The notes: generated by a model from the sequence alone, not told the origin. Positions 26,697 to 35,832 are shown, counted from the stretch's first letter. The stretch: 64,000 bases of DNA from Salinibacterium xinjiangense (GCF_014645015.1 NZ_BMLC01000001.1:1372299-1436298); one strand, 5' to 3'. Numbers and translations are program-made.

Positions 26697-28271
26697 GTGA
26701 ATAACAGCACCAGGAAAATCGGATCGTCCCACAGCCTCACAGCAGCCCTGGGGGCGGGAACACTCGCCCTCGCCCTCCTGCTCGCGGGATGTTCAGGCTC
26801 GCCAAACCCTTCGAACCCGGGCGGCGGCACTGCACCTGACGGCGGTGAACTTCGGGCCGCCCTCACCGGCGAGCCCGATGTACTCGACCCCGCTACCTCA
26901 TCCATCTACACCGGCGCCCAGGTCTACGAAGGCATCTTCAGCAAACTGATCGACGTCGATTCGGACGGAGGTTTCATTCCCGACCTCGCCTCGGAGTGGG
27001 TGCAGGACGATCCGACGACCTGGACGTTCACACTGGTCGATGACGCGACGTTCCACAACGGCGAGAAGTTCACGTCGGAGGATGTGAAATACACCTTCGA
27101 CCGCATCCTGGATCCGACGACCGCAAGCGCCTATGCGGGCCTCTACGAGCAGATCGACTCGATCGATGCGCCGGATGCGACGACCGTCGTCTTTCACCTG
27201 AAAGCACCGTTCGGGCCATTTCTCACCAACCTCGCCACCAACGGTGAGATCGTGAACCAAAAGGCGATCGAGTCGGGTGACCCCGCGCGTACGCCCATCG
27301 GAACAGGGCCGTTCGAGTTCGTCGAATGGGTGCAGGGCGACCACATCACCATGAAGAAGAACCCCACCTACTTCAAGGAGGGCCTTCCTCACCTGGACTC
27401 CGTGACGTTCAAGTTCCTCCCCGTCGACCAAAGCCGAATCGACGCGCTGTCGGCCGGCGAAATCGACTGGGCCGATGCCATCCCGCTTCAGCAGGTGTCG
27501 GCTCTCAGCACAGATCCCCGGTTCACCTACGTCACGAGTGCGACTGCCGGCATCCCCGACTTCCTCGCCATGAACACGACACAGGCACCATTCGACGACC
27601 CGAAGGTGAGGCAGGCGATTGCCCTGGCGATCGACCGCTCGGAGATCAAGAAGGTCGCCTACCTCGGCACCGGTGAGAACGGACTCATCGAAGTCCCGAC
27701 CGGATCCTCCTGGTACGACGATCAGGGCGTATTCGCTGCGAAGCCTGATATTGCCAAAGCCAAACAACTGCTTGCTGACGCGGGCTACCCCGACGGCCTC
27801 AGCATCGACTACCTCGGACTCTCTCAGTACCCCGAGCTGCTGAAGACCGGCCAGATCGTGCGCGAGCAGTTGAAAGCGATCGGAGTCGACCTCAAGATTT
27901 CGGCGGTGGATGTCTCGGTCTGGTACGACGCGTTCGTCTCGGGCAATTACCAGATCACGAGCGCCTACCAGGAGCGCACGATCGACCCTGACAACTTCTA
28001 TTCGCTCGTACTAAAGTCCGGTGGACCGATCAACACGACCGGATACTCCAATCAGGAGGTTGATGCGCTGATCGCGGAGGCTGCGACAACGGACGGTGAC
28101 GAGGCCCGCGCAGCGCTTTATCAGCAGATTCGGAAAATAGTCACAGCAGACGCACCCCTGGTGTTCACTCACTACGAGACTCTGAACTACCTGATGAACA
28201 AGAACGTCGTGGGGTCAGAGATCACTCCCACCCTGAGTCTGCACATGGAGAACATCTCGCTCAACGACTAG
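26697..28271 (+). CDS. Peptide-binding lipoprotein of ABC transporter (SBP family 5)
   Basis: The 524-residue protein begins with a lipoprotein signal: a basic N-terminus, the hydrophobic [14 protein letters not shown], then the lipobox LLAGC with the lipidated Cys. The mature part follows the SBP_bac_5 fold with [28 protein letters not shown]-like [23 protein letters not shown] and a long C-terminal lobe. It captures peptide or related solute outside the membrane for the permeases encoded upstream. It is the last gene of the operon, before a strong terminator, rather than the first as in many dpp operons. Confidence 0.93.
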   Translation: MNNSTRKIGSSHSLTAALGAGTLALALLLAGCSGSPNPSNPGGGTAPDGGELRAALTGEPDVLDPATSSIYTGAQVYEGIFSKLIDVDSDGGFIPDLASEWVQDDPTTWTFTLVDDATFHNGEKFTSEDVKYTFDRILDPTTASAYAGLYEQIDSIDAPDATTVVFHLKAPFGPFLTNLATNGEIVNQKAIESGDPARTPIGTGPFEFVEWVQGDHITMKKNPTYFKEGLPHLDSVTFKFLPVDQSRIDALSAGEIDWADAIPLQQVSALSTDPRFTYVTSATAGIPDFLAMNTTQAPFDDPKVRQAIALAIDRSEIKKVAYLGTGENGLIEVPTGSSWYDDQGVFAAKPDIAKAKQLLADAGYPDGLSIDYLGLSQYPELLKTGQIVREQLKAIGVDLKISAVDVSVWYDAFVSGNYQITSAYQERTIDPDNFYSLVLKSGGPINTTGYSNQEVDALIAEAATTDGDEARAALYQQIRKIVTADAPLVFTHYETLNYLMNKNVVGSEITPTLSLHMENISLND

Positions 28272-28284
28272 CCGGTTGGCAAGG

Positions 28285-28317
28285 AAGGCCCGCCGTTGCC
28301 CGCGGCGGGCCTTTTTT
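28285..28317 (+). terminator. Intrinsic terminator of the peptide-uptake operon
   Basis: AAGGCCCGCCG (28285-28295) pairs with CGGCGGGCCTT (28303-28313), followed by further T residues. It lies just after the binding-protein stop and just before the DUF2256 gene. This is the clearest U-tract terminator in the window. Confidence 0.92.
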
Positions 28318-28332
28318 GTGCAGACTGGAGAG

Positions 28333-28731
28333 ATGGCGCACAAGTCACGTTCCGCGGCATCCACCCCGCCAGCCGATAAGTCGTGCGCCTCCTGCGGCCG
28401 CCGCATCGAGTGGCGCGCGAAGTGGGCACGCGACTGGGAGTCGGTCAGGTACTGTTCAGACGCCTGCCGCCGGCACGGGGTCGATGCCACTGACCTGAGG
28501 CTCGAAGAGACCATCGTGACACTCCTCGGCCAGCGGGCGAACGATGCCACCATCTGCCCCTCAGACGCCGCGAGGGCGATCGGCGGCGAAAGTTGGCAAG
28601 AGCTCATGGAACCGGCGCGACGGGCGGCGCGACGCATGGTCGCCCGGGGAGAGCTGCAGATCACGCAGGGCGGAAGTGTGGTCGACCCCTCCACCGCCAA
28701 GGGGCCGATCCGGTTGCGCCGCCCCAGGTAA
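28333..28731 (+). CDS. DUF2256 + DUF3253 fusion protein
   Basis: The 132-residue protein joins two small domains. Residues ~16-55 form a zinc-ribbon-like DUF2256 segment ([16 protein letters not shown] then [11 protein letters not shown]; four Cys). Residues ~57-130 match the DUF3253 winged-helix pattern ([52 protein letters not shown] then ITQGG and KGPIRLRR). Both are of unknown function; the second looks DNA-binding. It is monocistronic, just after the peptide-operon terminator. Confidence 0.85.
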   Translation: MAHKSRSAASTPPADKSCASCGRRIEWRAKWARDWESVRYCSDACRRHGVDATDLRLEETIVTLLGQRANDATICPSDAARAIGGESWQELMEPARRAARRMVARGELQITQGGSVVDPSTAKGPIRLRRPR

Positions 28732-28816
28732 CGGATCCCCCACAAAGTGCTGGTCATATGGGTTTTCCACGGGTTTTTCTGGCCTCGGAATTGACGGTCG
28801 GAATGTCGGTGGTGCG

Positions 28817-30199
28817 ATGTCTACTTCAGTTATGACAGCAGCAGTCGCCGCAGTGAGTTTCGCGCCTCTTGACGCCGCTGCTGTCAGTGCACCCCAGGCA
28901 GGCGACTCTCTCGGTGGGGCTCTCAGCGACACGATGGCCGAGTTGATCGATGCGATCGTTGCGGCCGACCAAATGATGGCCTCCATCACTGCCTACCGCG
29001 CCCGGCTGATCGACCAGGCTCGATCGCTCAGCGAACTCAGCGCGAGAACGACCGCGCCTCAGTGTTCCGCTTCAGACCGCCCAGGTGGATGGGATGCCGC
29101 AACCGTCGCTCACCGCGAACTCGTGACCGAACTCGCGTGTGCACTCCGGCTTCCCGAACGATCCACCGAGACACTGGTCGCCCACAGTGCCCTGCTCGCC
29201 ACTCGACTTCCGTCCACTCTCGATGCCCTCGAGAAGGGAGAGATCAGCTACCGGCACGCGCAGTCCATCGCCGACCATGCGGCCAGCCTTCCTGAAGAAA
29301 CTGCCGGAGACTTCGAGACTGCAGTCCTTCCCGCTGCCCGCACGCTCACTGTCGCGCGGTTCGAACGCGCGGCGCGCGTGCAACGTGAGCGGATGCATCC
29401 GGAGTCCATCGAGGCTCGCCACACCGCGAGCGCTGTCGATCGGTCGGTTTCCGTCACTCCTGCGCGCGACGGAATGGCCTGGCTCAGCGCCTACCTTCCG
29501 GCGGCAGACGCCATCGCGATCCACAATCGGCTGTGGGACCTCGCAGGCAGCCTCGCGAGCAAGACCGGCAGCCCCGCGAACAAGACCGGCAGCCCCACGA
29601 GCAAGACGGAGCAGCGCACCCGTACCCAGCTCATGTCAGATGTGCTGGTGGATCTGCTCGTCGATGGCGAGATCGTCTCCCCCGACGGCCAGCACAGCAT
29701 CGGCGGGGGAATCAGGGCGACAGTGATGGTCACCGTTCCGGTGCTCGCGCTTCTCGGCCTCGATTCTCCGCCGGCGACGCTCGAAGGCTTCGGCCCGATC
29801 GACGCCCGGATCGCCCGCGAGTTGGCCGCTACGGCGCCGGGATTCACGCGCATCCTGACGCACCCCGAGACCGGCGCGGTGCTTTCGGTCGGCCGCGACA
29901 GGTATTCACCTCCGGTCGACCTGCGTCGCTATCTCCGCGTGAGAGACGAAACCTGCCGCTTCCCCGGGTGCGGCCGGCTCGCCGGCAATTGCGACCTCGA
30001 CCACACCGTCGACTGGCAAACCCGCGGGCCCACCGATCACGACAACCTGGCTCACCTGTGTCCGGGTCATCACCACGTGAAACACCACACGCGATGGTCT
30101 GTCGAGCAGCTCGACGGCGGGGTACTGCAATGGACGTCCCCCCTCGGACGCACCTACCTCACCAATCCCGCTCTCAGGATCGGGTCCGCCGCCGCGTGA
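28817..30199 (+). CDS. DUF222 / HNH endonuclease (13E12 repeat family)
   Basis: The 460-residue protein has an N-terminal DUF222 helical domain (GLSDTMAELIDAIVAADQMMA-like start, then RHAQSIADHAASLPEE) and a C-terminal HNH domain: CRFPGCGRLAGNCDLDH followed by NLAHLCPGHHHVKHH, with the paired Cys zinc ligands and the catalytic His. Such genes occur in multiple copies in Actinobacteria and are thought to be selfish or mobile nucleases, without firm proof. A 21-bp tandem repeat (29555-29610) encodes an SKTGSPA linker between the domains. The next gene is an orphan DNA methyltransferase, 29 bp away. Confidence 0.88.
   Translation: MSTSVMTAAVAAVSFAPLDAAAVSAPQAGDSLGGALSDTMAELIDAIVAADQMMASITAYRARLIDQARSLSELSARTTAPQCSASDRPGGWDAATVAHRELVTELACALRLPERSTETLVAHSALLATRLPSTLDALEKGEISYRHAQSIADHAASLPEETAGDFETAVLPAARTLTVARFERAARVQRERMHPESIEARHTASAVDRSVSVTPARDGMAWLSAYLPAADAIAIHNRLWDLAGSLASKTGSPANKTGSPTSKTEQRTRTQLMSDVLVDLLVDGEIVSPDGQHSIGGGIRATVMVTVPVLALLGLDSPPATLEGFGPIDARIARELAATAPGFTRILTHPETGAVLSVGRDRYSPPVDLRRYLRVRDETCRFPGCGRLAGNCDLDHTVDWQTRGPTDHDNLAHLCPGHHHVKHHTRWSVEQLDGGVLQWTSPLGRTYLTNPALRIGSAAA
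29555..29610. repeat. 21-bp tandem repeat (2.7 copies) in the HNH gene linker
   Basis: Units of the form GCGAGCAAGACCGGCAGCCC (plus one C) repeat at 29555, 29576 and, partially, 29597. They encode Ser-Lys-Thr-Gly-Ser-Pro-Ala repeats between the DUF222 and HNH domains. Confidence 0.8.
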
Positions 30200-30228
30200 C
30201 GGAAGTCGCTACCTGTTAATCTCACACC

Positions 30229-31089
30229 ATGGACCCCGCGCACCTCACACTCTGGAGCGCCGACGGACCCAACCGCGTCATCCACGGCAACAACCTTCCC
30301 GTGATCTCCGCGCTGCCGGACGAGAGCTTCAGACTGATCTACCTCGATCCACCCTTCAACACGGGTCGCACCCAGCAACGCCAGGCCATCACGACCAAAC
30401 GCAGCAGCGATGGAGCGCGCACCGGATTCCAGGGACGCAGCTACGAGACCATCAAAGGCACCCTCACAAAATACGACGACACGTTTGCCGACTACTGGGC
30501 TTTCCTCGAGCCGCGGCTCATCGAGGCCTGGCGGCTACTGGATGACCGTGGCACCCTTTACCTCCACCTCGACTTTCGCGAATCTCACTACGCAAAAGTG
30601 ATCCTCGACGCCCTGTTCGGTCGGCAGAACTTCCTCAACGAGATCATCTGGGCCTACGACTACGGGGCGAGGGCTACCAAGAAGTGGCCGTCGAAGCACG
30701 ACACGATCCTCGTTTATGTGAAGAACCCCGCGACCTACTTCTTCGACAATGCCGCTGTCGACAGGGAGCCGTACATGGCGCCGGGGCTGGTCACGGCCGA
30801 GAAAGCGGCTCGCGGCAAACTTCCCACCGACGTCTGGTGGCACACGATCGTGTCGCCAACGGGGAGGGAGAAGACCGGATACGCGACGCAGAAACCCGAG
30901 GGCATCATCCGGCGCATCATCCAGGCGTCCAGCGCCCCGGGTGACTGGGTGCTCGACTTCTTCGCCGGCAGCGGCACGACCGGAGCAGTCGCCGGACAGC
31001 TCGACCGCCGTTTCCTGCTGGTCGATGAGAACCCGGAGGCGATCGCCGTCATGCGCCAACGGCTCGAAGGCCGCGCCACCTTCTCGTAA
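30229..31089 (+). CDS. Site-specific DNA methyltransferase (N4/N6, beta-type order)
   Basis: The 286-residue protein has the catalytic motif LDPPFNTG at residues 39-46 ahead of the SAM-binding motif FAGSGTT at 245-251, the order of beta-class amino methyltransferases (N6-adenine or N4-cytosine). Between them lie RLLDDRGTLYLHLDFRESHY and FGRQNFLNEIIWAYDYG, as in type III Mod-like and orphan enzymes. No restriction subunit lies next to it, but the upstream gene encodes an HNH nuclease on the same strand 29 bp away. It is probably an orphan methylase; its recognition site cannot be read from sequence. Confidence 0.88.
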   Translation: MDPAHLTLWSADGPNRVIHGNNLPVISALPDESFRLIYLDPPFNTGRTQQRQAITTKRSSDGARTGFQGRSYETIKGTLTKYDDTFADYWAFLEPRLIEAWRLLDDRGTLYLHLDFRESHYAKVILDALFGRQNFLNEIIWAYDYGARATKKWPSKHDTILVYVKNPATYFFDNAAVDREPYMAPGLVTAEKAARGKLPTDVWWHTIVSPTGREKTGYATQKPEGIIRRIIQASSAPGDWVLDFFAGSGTTGAVAGQLDRRFLLVDENPEAIAVMRQRLEGRATFS

Positions 31090-31146
31090 AGGCGCCTCTG
31101 CAGCCACGCCCCCTCTTCTCACTAAGCCCCCGGGTACGATGGCCGC

Positions 31147-31947
31147 ATGAGAGATCGTAGAGACATCGAATGCTGGCTCACCGACATGGACGGCGTTCTC
31201 GTCCATGAGAATCATCCGGTGCCAGGCGCTGCAGAGTTGCTGCAGCAGTGGCGCGACGAGGGCAAGCCGTACCTCGTGCTCACGAACAACTCGATCTTCA
31301 CCCCGCGCGATCTGAGTGCACGACTGAAGGCATCCGGCCTCCATGTTCCCGAGGAATATCTCTGGACTTCCGCGCTCGCCACCGCCGACTTCCTCAAATC
31401 CCAGATGCCCGGCGGCACCACTTTCGTCATCGGCGAGGCCGGCATCACGACGGCGCTGCACGAAGCCGGCTTCATCATGACCGAGAGCGACCCCGACTAT
31501 GTCGTCATCGGTGAGACGCGCAACTATTCGTTCGACGCCATCACCAAGGCCATCCGGCTCATCGGAGCTGGCTCGAGATTCATTGTGACGAATCCGGATG
31601 CCACGGGGCCCAGCGCAGACGGACCGCTCCCCGCCACGGGAGCCGTCGCCGCCCTCATCACGAAGGCCACCGGCAAGGAGCCTTACGTTGTCGGCAAGCC
31701 CAACCCGATGATGTTCCGTTCCGCGATGAACAAGATCGGTGCCCACAGCGAAAACACCGGAATGATCGGGGATCGCATGGACACAGACATCATCGCCGGC
31801 ATCGAGGCCGGGCTCCACACGATCCTCGTTCTCACCGGCATCAGCGACCAGGCCGAAATCGACCGGTATCCGTTCCGCCCGGATGAAATCCTGGACAGCG
31901 TCGCAGACCTGCTGTCAAGCGAGCCCGTTGAATCAGAAATGGATTAG
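31147..31947 (+). CDS. HAD superfamily IIA hydrolase (NagD/PGP-like)
   Basis: The 266-residue protein has HAD motif I in LTDMDGVLVH (Asp13 nucleophile, Asp15), motif II in LTNNS, motif III Lys in VVGKPNPMMF and motif IV GDRMDTDIIAG, with a C2 cap between II and III. This is the NagD/phosphoglycolate phosphatase-like IIA group, which dephosphorylates small sugar phosphates or nucleotides. It stands alone 57 bp after the methyltransferase gene and is convergent with the septum-formation-like gene. Confidence 0.9.
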   Translation: MRDRRDIECWLTDMDGVLVHENHPVPGAAELLQQWRDEGKPYLVLTNNSIFTPRDLSARLKASGLHVPEEYLWTSALATADFLKSQMPGGTTFVIGEAGITTALHEAGFIMTESDPDYVVIGETRNYSFDAITKAIRLIGAGSRFIVTNPDATGPSADGPLPATGAVAALITKATGKEPYVVGKPNPMMFRSAMNKIGAHSENTGMIGDRMDTDIIAGIEAGLHTILVLTGISDQAEIDRYPFRPDEILDSVADLLSSEPVESEMD

Positions 31948-31994
31948 TCAGTACTTGTTACTGGGAGCTCACGTCATCCCGGGCGCAACCGACG

Positions 31995-33284
31995 TCATGC
32001 TGCCGGGACAGCGAGTGACCCGGTCAGGTCTCCCCCACCCGCGCGGGTGACGAAGCAGTACGTGGTGCGTTCTCCGGCATCCCAATTTTCCGCGGTCGCG
32101 GGATAGCTCGCCTCGAGCTGGATGTCGTCGACCGCTCCGGCCGCCGCATAGTCGAGGACGGTGGTCGCCGCGCACGCGCCCGTGATGGTCGACTGCAGGA
32201 CGGCTGGCGCGGGATACGGAGCGCCGGCAGCATCCGGAAGCGTGACCCTCGACAACATCTGCGCGGTGTGGACATCGGCGCAATCGACGACCGTGTGGGT
32301 GTCCTGCCACGGTGACTCGTAGGGGGTGAGGCATTCACCACCGAGAAGCTCATCCCAGGAGTGGTCGCCCGGCGCAACAGGACCGGCTGTCGCGACCGGC
32401 TCCGCTGGCACCGTTGCGCTGGGTGTTGAGGCGGGAACTGGGGCCTGCTCGGCTGCGGGCGAGCTCTGCCCGATCCGCATGCCGAGCAGGAACAGGGCAA
32501 TGAGGGCGAGACAGGCGACGAGCGCGCCGGCGACCCACAGGAGAACCTTCTGCGGTCGCGGCATCGTGCGTGGGGCGGCCGAGCTCGGCGCTGGCGGGCG
32601 AGGGCCTTCGTAGAGCGCCATTGCCGATGCCGGAAGCGGCGGCTGGGCCTCGAACGGGAGCGAAGACATGGGCGGCAAAAAGCTTGGAAGCGCGGTCGGA
32701 GGCAGTGCTCCCGTTGGAGGCAATGCTCCCGTCGAAGGAAAGGCGCCCGTTGAAGACAGCGCTGTCGTTGAACTCATTGCCGTCGTGGCAGGCGGCACCA
32801 GTAAACCGGCAGCGGCCGGTCCGGCGTCGTAGTCGACGAATTTCGACTCACCGAACAGCACGTCGATGGCGGATGTCTCGGGCCCTTCATCCACGGGATC
32901 GGCGAGTCCGACAGGGTGGACGCCCAACACCTCGGTCACCCCCTCGAGAGCTGTATCGAGCGGGGGTGGGAGCGGGGGTGCAGCGAGCGGCGCCTCGAGT
33001 GCAGCGGGTGGCGGCACAAAGGGAGGGGGCAGGAGTGCGGGAGTTCCTAAGGGAGGACCAAGCGGAAAGACCGATCGCGCGATGATCGGTGACGCAGCTG
33101 TGGGCACATCCCAGTTGTCGACAGGAGCTTCAGGAGCTTCAGGAGCAGTATTTTCAGGGTCAGGCCCGGGTCGCTCATCGCCAGATGCGCCGGGAGTCAG
33201 GTTCCAGCGGAACCCGCCTGATCCTCGACCTTCCGACCCTTGGCCATCTGATCCCCGATCATCCGAGCCCCGGCCATCTGTCAC
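31995..33284 (-). CDS. Pro-rich membrane protein with septum-formation-like extracellular domain
   Basis: The 429-residue protein has four parts: an N-terminal Gly/Asp/Ser-rich stretch with RGSDDRGSDGQGSEGRGSG, a long Pro/Ala-rich cytoplasmic region with small repeats (TGALPPTGALPP), one membrane helix at about 247-269, and a C-terminal domain with WDELLGGECLTPYESPWQDTHTVVDCADVHTAQML. The spaced Cys residues and CxxxHxAQ-like pattern resemble the actinobacterial septum-formation domain. Orientation is probably N-in, C-out. The start ATG overlaps the pyrE stop by 4 bp, so it is co-expressed with pyrE. Confidence 0.7.
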   Translation of the reverse strand: MTDGRGSDDRGSDGQGSEGRGSGGFRWNLTPGASGDERPGPDPENTAPEAPEAPVDNWDVPTAASPIIARSVFPLGPPLGTPALLPPPFVPPPAALEAPLAAPPLPPPLDTALEGVTEVLGVHPVGLADPVDEGPETSAIDVLFGESKFVDYDAGPAAAGLLVPPATTAMSSTTALSSTGAFPSTGALPPTGALPPTALPSFLPPMSSLPFEAQPPLPASAMALYEGPRPPAPSSAAPRTMPRPQKVLLWVAGALVACLALIALFLLGMRIGQSSPAAEQAPVPASTPSATVPAEPVATAGPVAPGDHSWDELLGGECLTPYESPWQDTHTVVDCADVHTAQMLSRVTLPDAAGAPYPAPAVLQSTITGACAATTVLDYAAAGAVDDIQLEASYPATAENWDAGERTTYCFVTRAGGGDLTGSLAVPAA

Positions 33285-33832
33285 GGGGCGAGACCCAGAT
33301 CCGCCAATCCGATGGCGGCGAGGTAGGGATATCCCGCAGCTTCGATGCGCTCTCGAGCGCCGGTGTCACGGTCGACGACCACAGCGACCGCCGCGATCTC
33401 GGCACCCACCCTGAGCAACGCCTCTATCGCGGCCAGCGGCGAACCGCCAGTCGTCGACGTGTCTTCGAGCACGATCACCCGCTGGCCCGCGAGATCCGGC
33501 CCCTCCACCTGCTTGCCGCGACCGTGGTCTTTCGGCTCCTTGCGCACGACAAAGGCATCGTAGGAAAGCCCCCGCGCTGCACCCTGGTGCATGATCGCGG
33601 ATGCGACGGGGTCGGCTCCCATAGTCATCCCGCCCACGGCGCGCACGCCGGCGACATCGGCGATGAGGTCGAGCATCACCTGGCCGATGAGGGGTGCGAC
33701 CCTATGGTCGAGACTCACCCTGCGCAGGTCGACGTAGTAGGTCGCCTTCTTGCCGCTGGTGAGGATGAAGTCACCATGGAACACGGCGTCGGCCGAGATG
33801 TAGTCGATGAGTTTCTGCCGCGCGTCTGTCAC
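33281..33832 (-). CDS. pyrE: Orotate phosphoribosyltransferase
   Basis: The 183-residue protein is a full PyrE: FILTSGKKATYYVDLRRVSLD at the start, GGMTMGADPVASAI, the catalytic loop VRKEPKDHGRGKQVEG and the PRPP-binding motif VIVLEDTSTTGGS. It makes orotidine monophosphate from orotate and PRPP in pyrimidine synthesis. It is the first gene of a two-gene minus-strand unit and overlaps the downstream gene by 4 bp (ATGA). Confidence 0.95.
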   Translation of the reverse strand: MTDARQKLIDYISADAVFHGDFILTSGKKATYYVDLRRVSLDHRVAPLIGQVMLDLIADVAGVRAVGGMTMGADPVASAIMHQGAARGLSYDAFVVRKEPKDHGRGKQVEGPDLAGQRVIVLEDTSTTGGSPLAAIEALLRVGAEIAAVAVVVDRDTGARERIEAAGYPYLAAIGLADLGLAP

Positions 33833-33863
33833 AAACCCACACTACCGACTGATCATCCGCCGT

Positions 33864-34040
33864 TCACCCGGCTCCGTCTGCGAAGACGAACAACAAACTC
33901 GAGACGACGATCGCGAGAAGCGCGACGACGGTGATGATCACGGCCCGCCTGGTCTCCACGGGGGTGGCGGTTGTCGCATCATCCTCCTGGGAATCGTCCT
34001 CCTGCGCATCATCGTCCTGGAGATCGTCGAGCTTTGGCAC
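33864..34040 (-). CDS. Small tail-anchored membrane protein
   Basis: This 58-residue reading starts at GTG 34040 with PKLDDLQDDDAQEDDSQEDD, a strongly acidic repeat-like stretch, then a Thr/Arg linker and a single C-terminal hydrophobic helix (AVIITVVALLAIVVSSLLFVF). It is not recognised. Amino-acid composition and the clean N-in/C-tail layout favour a real gene, but no good ribosome-binding site is seen. It is divergent from xthA and lies upstream of pyrE on the same strand. Confidence 0.5.
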   Translation of the reverse strand: MPKLDDLQDDDAQEDDSQEDDATTATPVETRRAVIITVVALLAIVVSSLLFVFADGAG

Positions 34041-34157
34041 CTGCCCACAGTATTGGCGAGCGCATAGAGCTGTCGCGGCCCAGTTAGGGGGAGACACGGG
34101 CGTGGTTCGCACCCTGGTCGCGCGTCTCTCGTCAGCGCATCGGGCTACCGTTGGTGC

Positions 34158-34994
34158 ATGCGAGTTGCCACCTGGAATGTGAATTCGATCAGAAGCCGAG
34201 TCGGCAGGGTCGTCGATTGGATGCTGCGTGAAGACGTAGACGTTCTTGGGATGCAGGAGATCAAGTGCAAGGAATCCCAGTTCCCCTTCGAGCAGTTCAC
34301 CGAAGCCGGCTACGAGGTCGAGCTTCACGGGCTGAGCCAGTGGAACGGTGTCGCCTTCGCCAGCAGGCTTCCCATGGAGGACGTGACGGTCGGGTTTCCC
34401 AGCGCACCGGGTTTCGGCAAGCCCGACGATGACGGCTCGATCCCGCAGGAGGCCCGGGCGCTCGGCGTGACGGTCAACGGCGTGCGCCTGTGGAGCCTTT
34501 ACGTGCCCAATGGCCGGGAGCTCGATAATCCGCACTACCCCTACAAACTCGAATGGCTCGCAAACCTCGCCACCGAGACCCGCGGCTGGCTGGCCGCCAA
34601 CACGAACCAGCCGCTGGCGCTTATGGGCGATTTCAACATCGCTCCGCTCGACATCGACGTGTGGGACATCGCCGCATTCGAAGGGCGCACCCACATCAGC
34701 CAGCCTGAGCGCGATGCCTTCACCGCATTCGAAGACGCCGGCCTGACCGATGCGCTCCGCAGCCGTGGCATCGAGGGCTATACCTATTGGGACTACCAGC
34801 AGCTCAGGTTTCCGCGCAACGAAGGTATGCGCATCGACTTCATCCTCGGGTCTGCCGCATTCGATGCTCTTGTCTCTGAGCCGAAAATCCACCGCGAGGA
34901 ACGGAAGGGTGACGGACCGAGCGATCACGTGCCGGTCAGCGTCGACCTGGCCGTCGATGTGAAAGACGACGACGATCGGCCGATGTTCCTATAG
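34158..34994 (+). CDS. xthA: Exodeoxyribonuclease III
   Basis: The 278-residue protein shows the ExoIII/AP-endonuclease signatures: MRVATWNVNSIRSR, LGMQEIKCKESQFP (metal-binding Glu), LWSLYVPNGRELDNPHYPYKLEWL, GDFNIAPLDIDVWD and GMRIDFILGSAAF, ending with the catalytic SDHVPV. It removes 3' blocks and cleaves at abasic sites in base-excision repair. It is monocistronic; the divergent small membrane protein gene lies 117 bp away. Confidence 0.95.
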   Translation: MRVATWNVNSIRSRVGRVVDWMLREDVDVLGMQEIKCKESQFPFEQFTEAGYEVELHGLSQWNGVAFASRLPMEDVTVGFPSAPGFGKPDDDGSIPQEARALGVTVNGVRLWSLYVPNGRELDNPHYPYKLEWLANLATETRGWLAANTNQPLALMGDFNIAPLDIDVWDIAAFEGRTHISQPERDAFTAFEDAGLTDALRSRGIEGYTYWDYQQLRFPRNEGMRIDFILGSAAFDALVSEPKIHREERKGDGPSDHVPVSVDLAVDVKDDDDRPMFL

Positions 34995-35036
34995 GGTCCG
35001 TACTCCACGTGACGAACACCTCTTGAGGAAAAGTCA

Positions 35037-35065
35037 TTGGAGAAGCGGGCCCCAGAGTTTATGAT
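35037..35065 (+). promoter_or_regulatory. Probable leaderless promoter of the GntR gene
   Basis: TTGGAG (35037-35042) and TATGAT (35060-35065) are separated by 17 bp, a good sigma-70-type match. The ATG at 35072 lies seven bases after the -10 box, where transcription would begin, so the mRNA is probably leaderless. Confidence 0.55.
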
Positions 35066-35071
35066 CATGGG

Positions 35072-35737
35072 ATGAGCGCGGATCGCCGCCCCATGATGGG
35101 GCAGGATGCATCGGTCATCACCAACAGCAAAGTGGTCACGACCGTGTTCGATCGTGTGCTCACCGCGATCCAGGACGGAACGCTGCTTCCCGGCCAGCAC
35201 ATCAGCGATAGCAACATCGCCGAGCAGTTCGGTGTGTCACGTACCCCGGTGAGGGAGGCGATCCAGCGCCTGCGCGAGATCGGGTTGATCGAAGCCTCGT
35301 CCGGCAGGTTCACACGCATCGTGGATGTCACCCCAGAGCAGACTCAGCACGCCTACATCGTGTGGCGAGCCCTGTATTCGGTTCTCGTCACCGAGGTGGT
35401 ACCTCGCGCCCCTGAGCGCACCTACAACGTGATGCTCCGCGACAACGCGCAGTTTCTGGCAGCACTGCCCGCGCGGGAAGCCCGACCGATCGCGAAAGCA
35501 AACCTGAATTTCTTCTCGAGGCTTCCCCCCGAATCAGAGAATGCCGCACTCCAAAGGGCCATCACCTCTGTGGTGCACCTGCTCAGCCTGGGCAGCATGC
35601 ACCTGCCCAGTTTCATCGACCTGGAGTCGCTCAGCGACGCACAGCGACTGCTTCTCGGTGCCGTTCACGACCAGGATCTCGCCGCAGCGCGCGAAGCTAT
35701 GGTGCTGCTGGGCGAGATCGAGATACCGGTCTTGTGA
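35072..35737 (+). CDS. GntR family transcriptional regulator (FCD-type)
   Basis: The 221-residue protein has an N-terminal winged helix with LPGQHISDSNIAEQFGVSRTPVREAIQRLREIGLIEASSGRFTRI and a helical C-terminal domain (TPEQTQHAYIVWRALYSVLVTEVV...). The metal-binding His pattern of FCD domains is not clear, so the ligand mode may differ. It is convergent with an alcohol dehydrogenase gene and separated from it by a 16-bp minisatellite. The regulated genes are not evident. Confidence 0.88.
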   Translation: MSADRRPMMGQDASVITNSKVVTTVFDRVLTAIQDGTLLPGQHISDSNIAEQFGVSRTPVREAIQRLREIGLIEASSGRFTRIVDVTPEQTQHAYIVWRALYSVLVTEVVPRAPERTYNVMLRDNAQFLAALPAREARPIAKANLNFFSRLPPESENAALQRAITSVVHLLSLGSMHLPSFIDLESLSDAQRLLLGAVHDQDLAAAREAMVLLGEIEIPVL

Positions 35738-35747
35738 TCGGCCGCTC

Positions 35748-35827
35748 TTGTGCCGCGTTGGTCTTGTGCCGCGTTGGTCTTGTGCCGCGTTGGTCTTGTG
35801 CCGCGTTAGTCTTCTGCCGCGTTAGTG
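35748..35827. repeat. 16-bp tandem repeat x5 between convergent genes
   Basis: There are five adjacent 16-bp units CTTGTGCCGCGTTGGT; the last two carry substitutions. The array fills the gap between the GntR stop (35737) and the alcohol dehydrogenase stop (35833). Units are directly adjacent with no unique spacers, so it is not a CRISPR array. Confidence 0.93.
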
Positions 35828-35832
35828 GAGGG

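Noticed and set aside
30535..31818. Minus-strand open frame of 427 codons over the DNA methyltransferase and HAD genes
   Set aside because: Both plus-strand genes have complete catalytic motifs; the antisense frame does not.
34005..34928. Minus-strand extension of the small acidic membrane protein upstream of 34040
   Set aside because: It runs antisense through xthA; only the part from GTG 34040 has protein-like character on that strand.
35748..35827. Possible CRISPR array
   Set aside because: Units are 16 bp and directly adjacent with no unique spacers, and no cas genes are present in the window.
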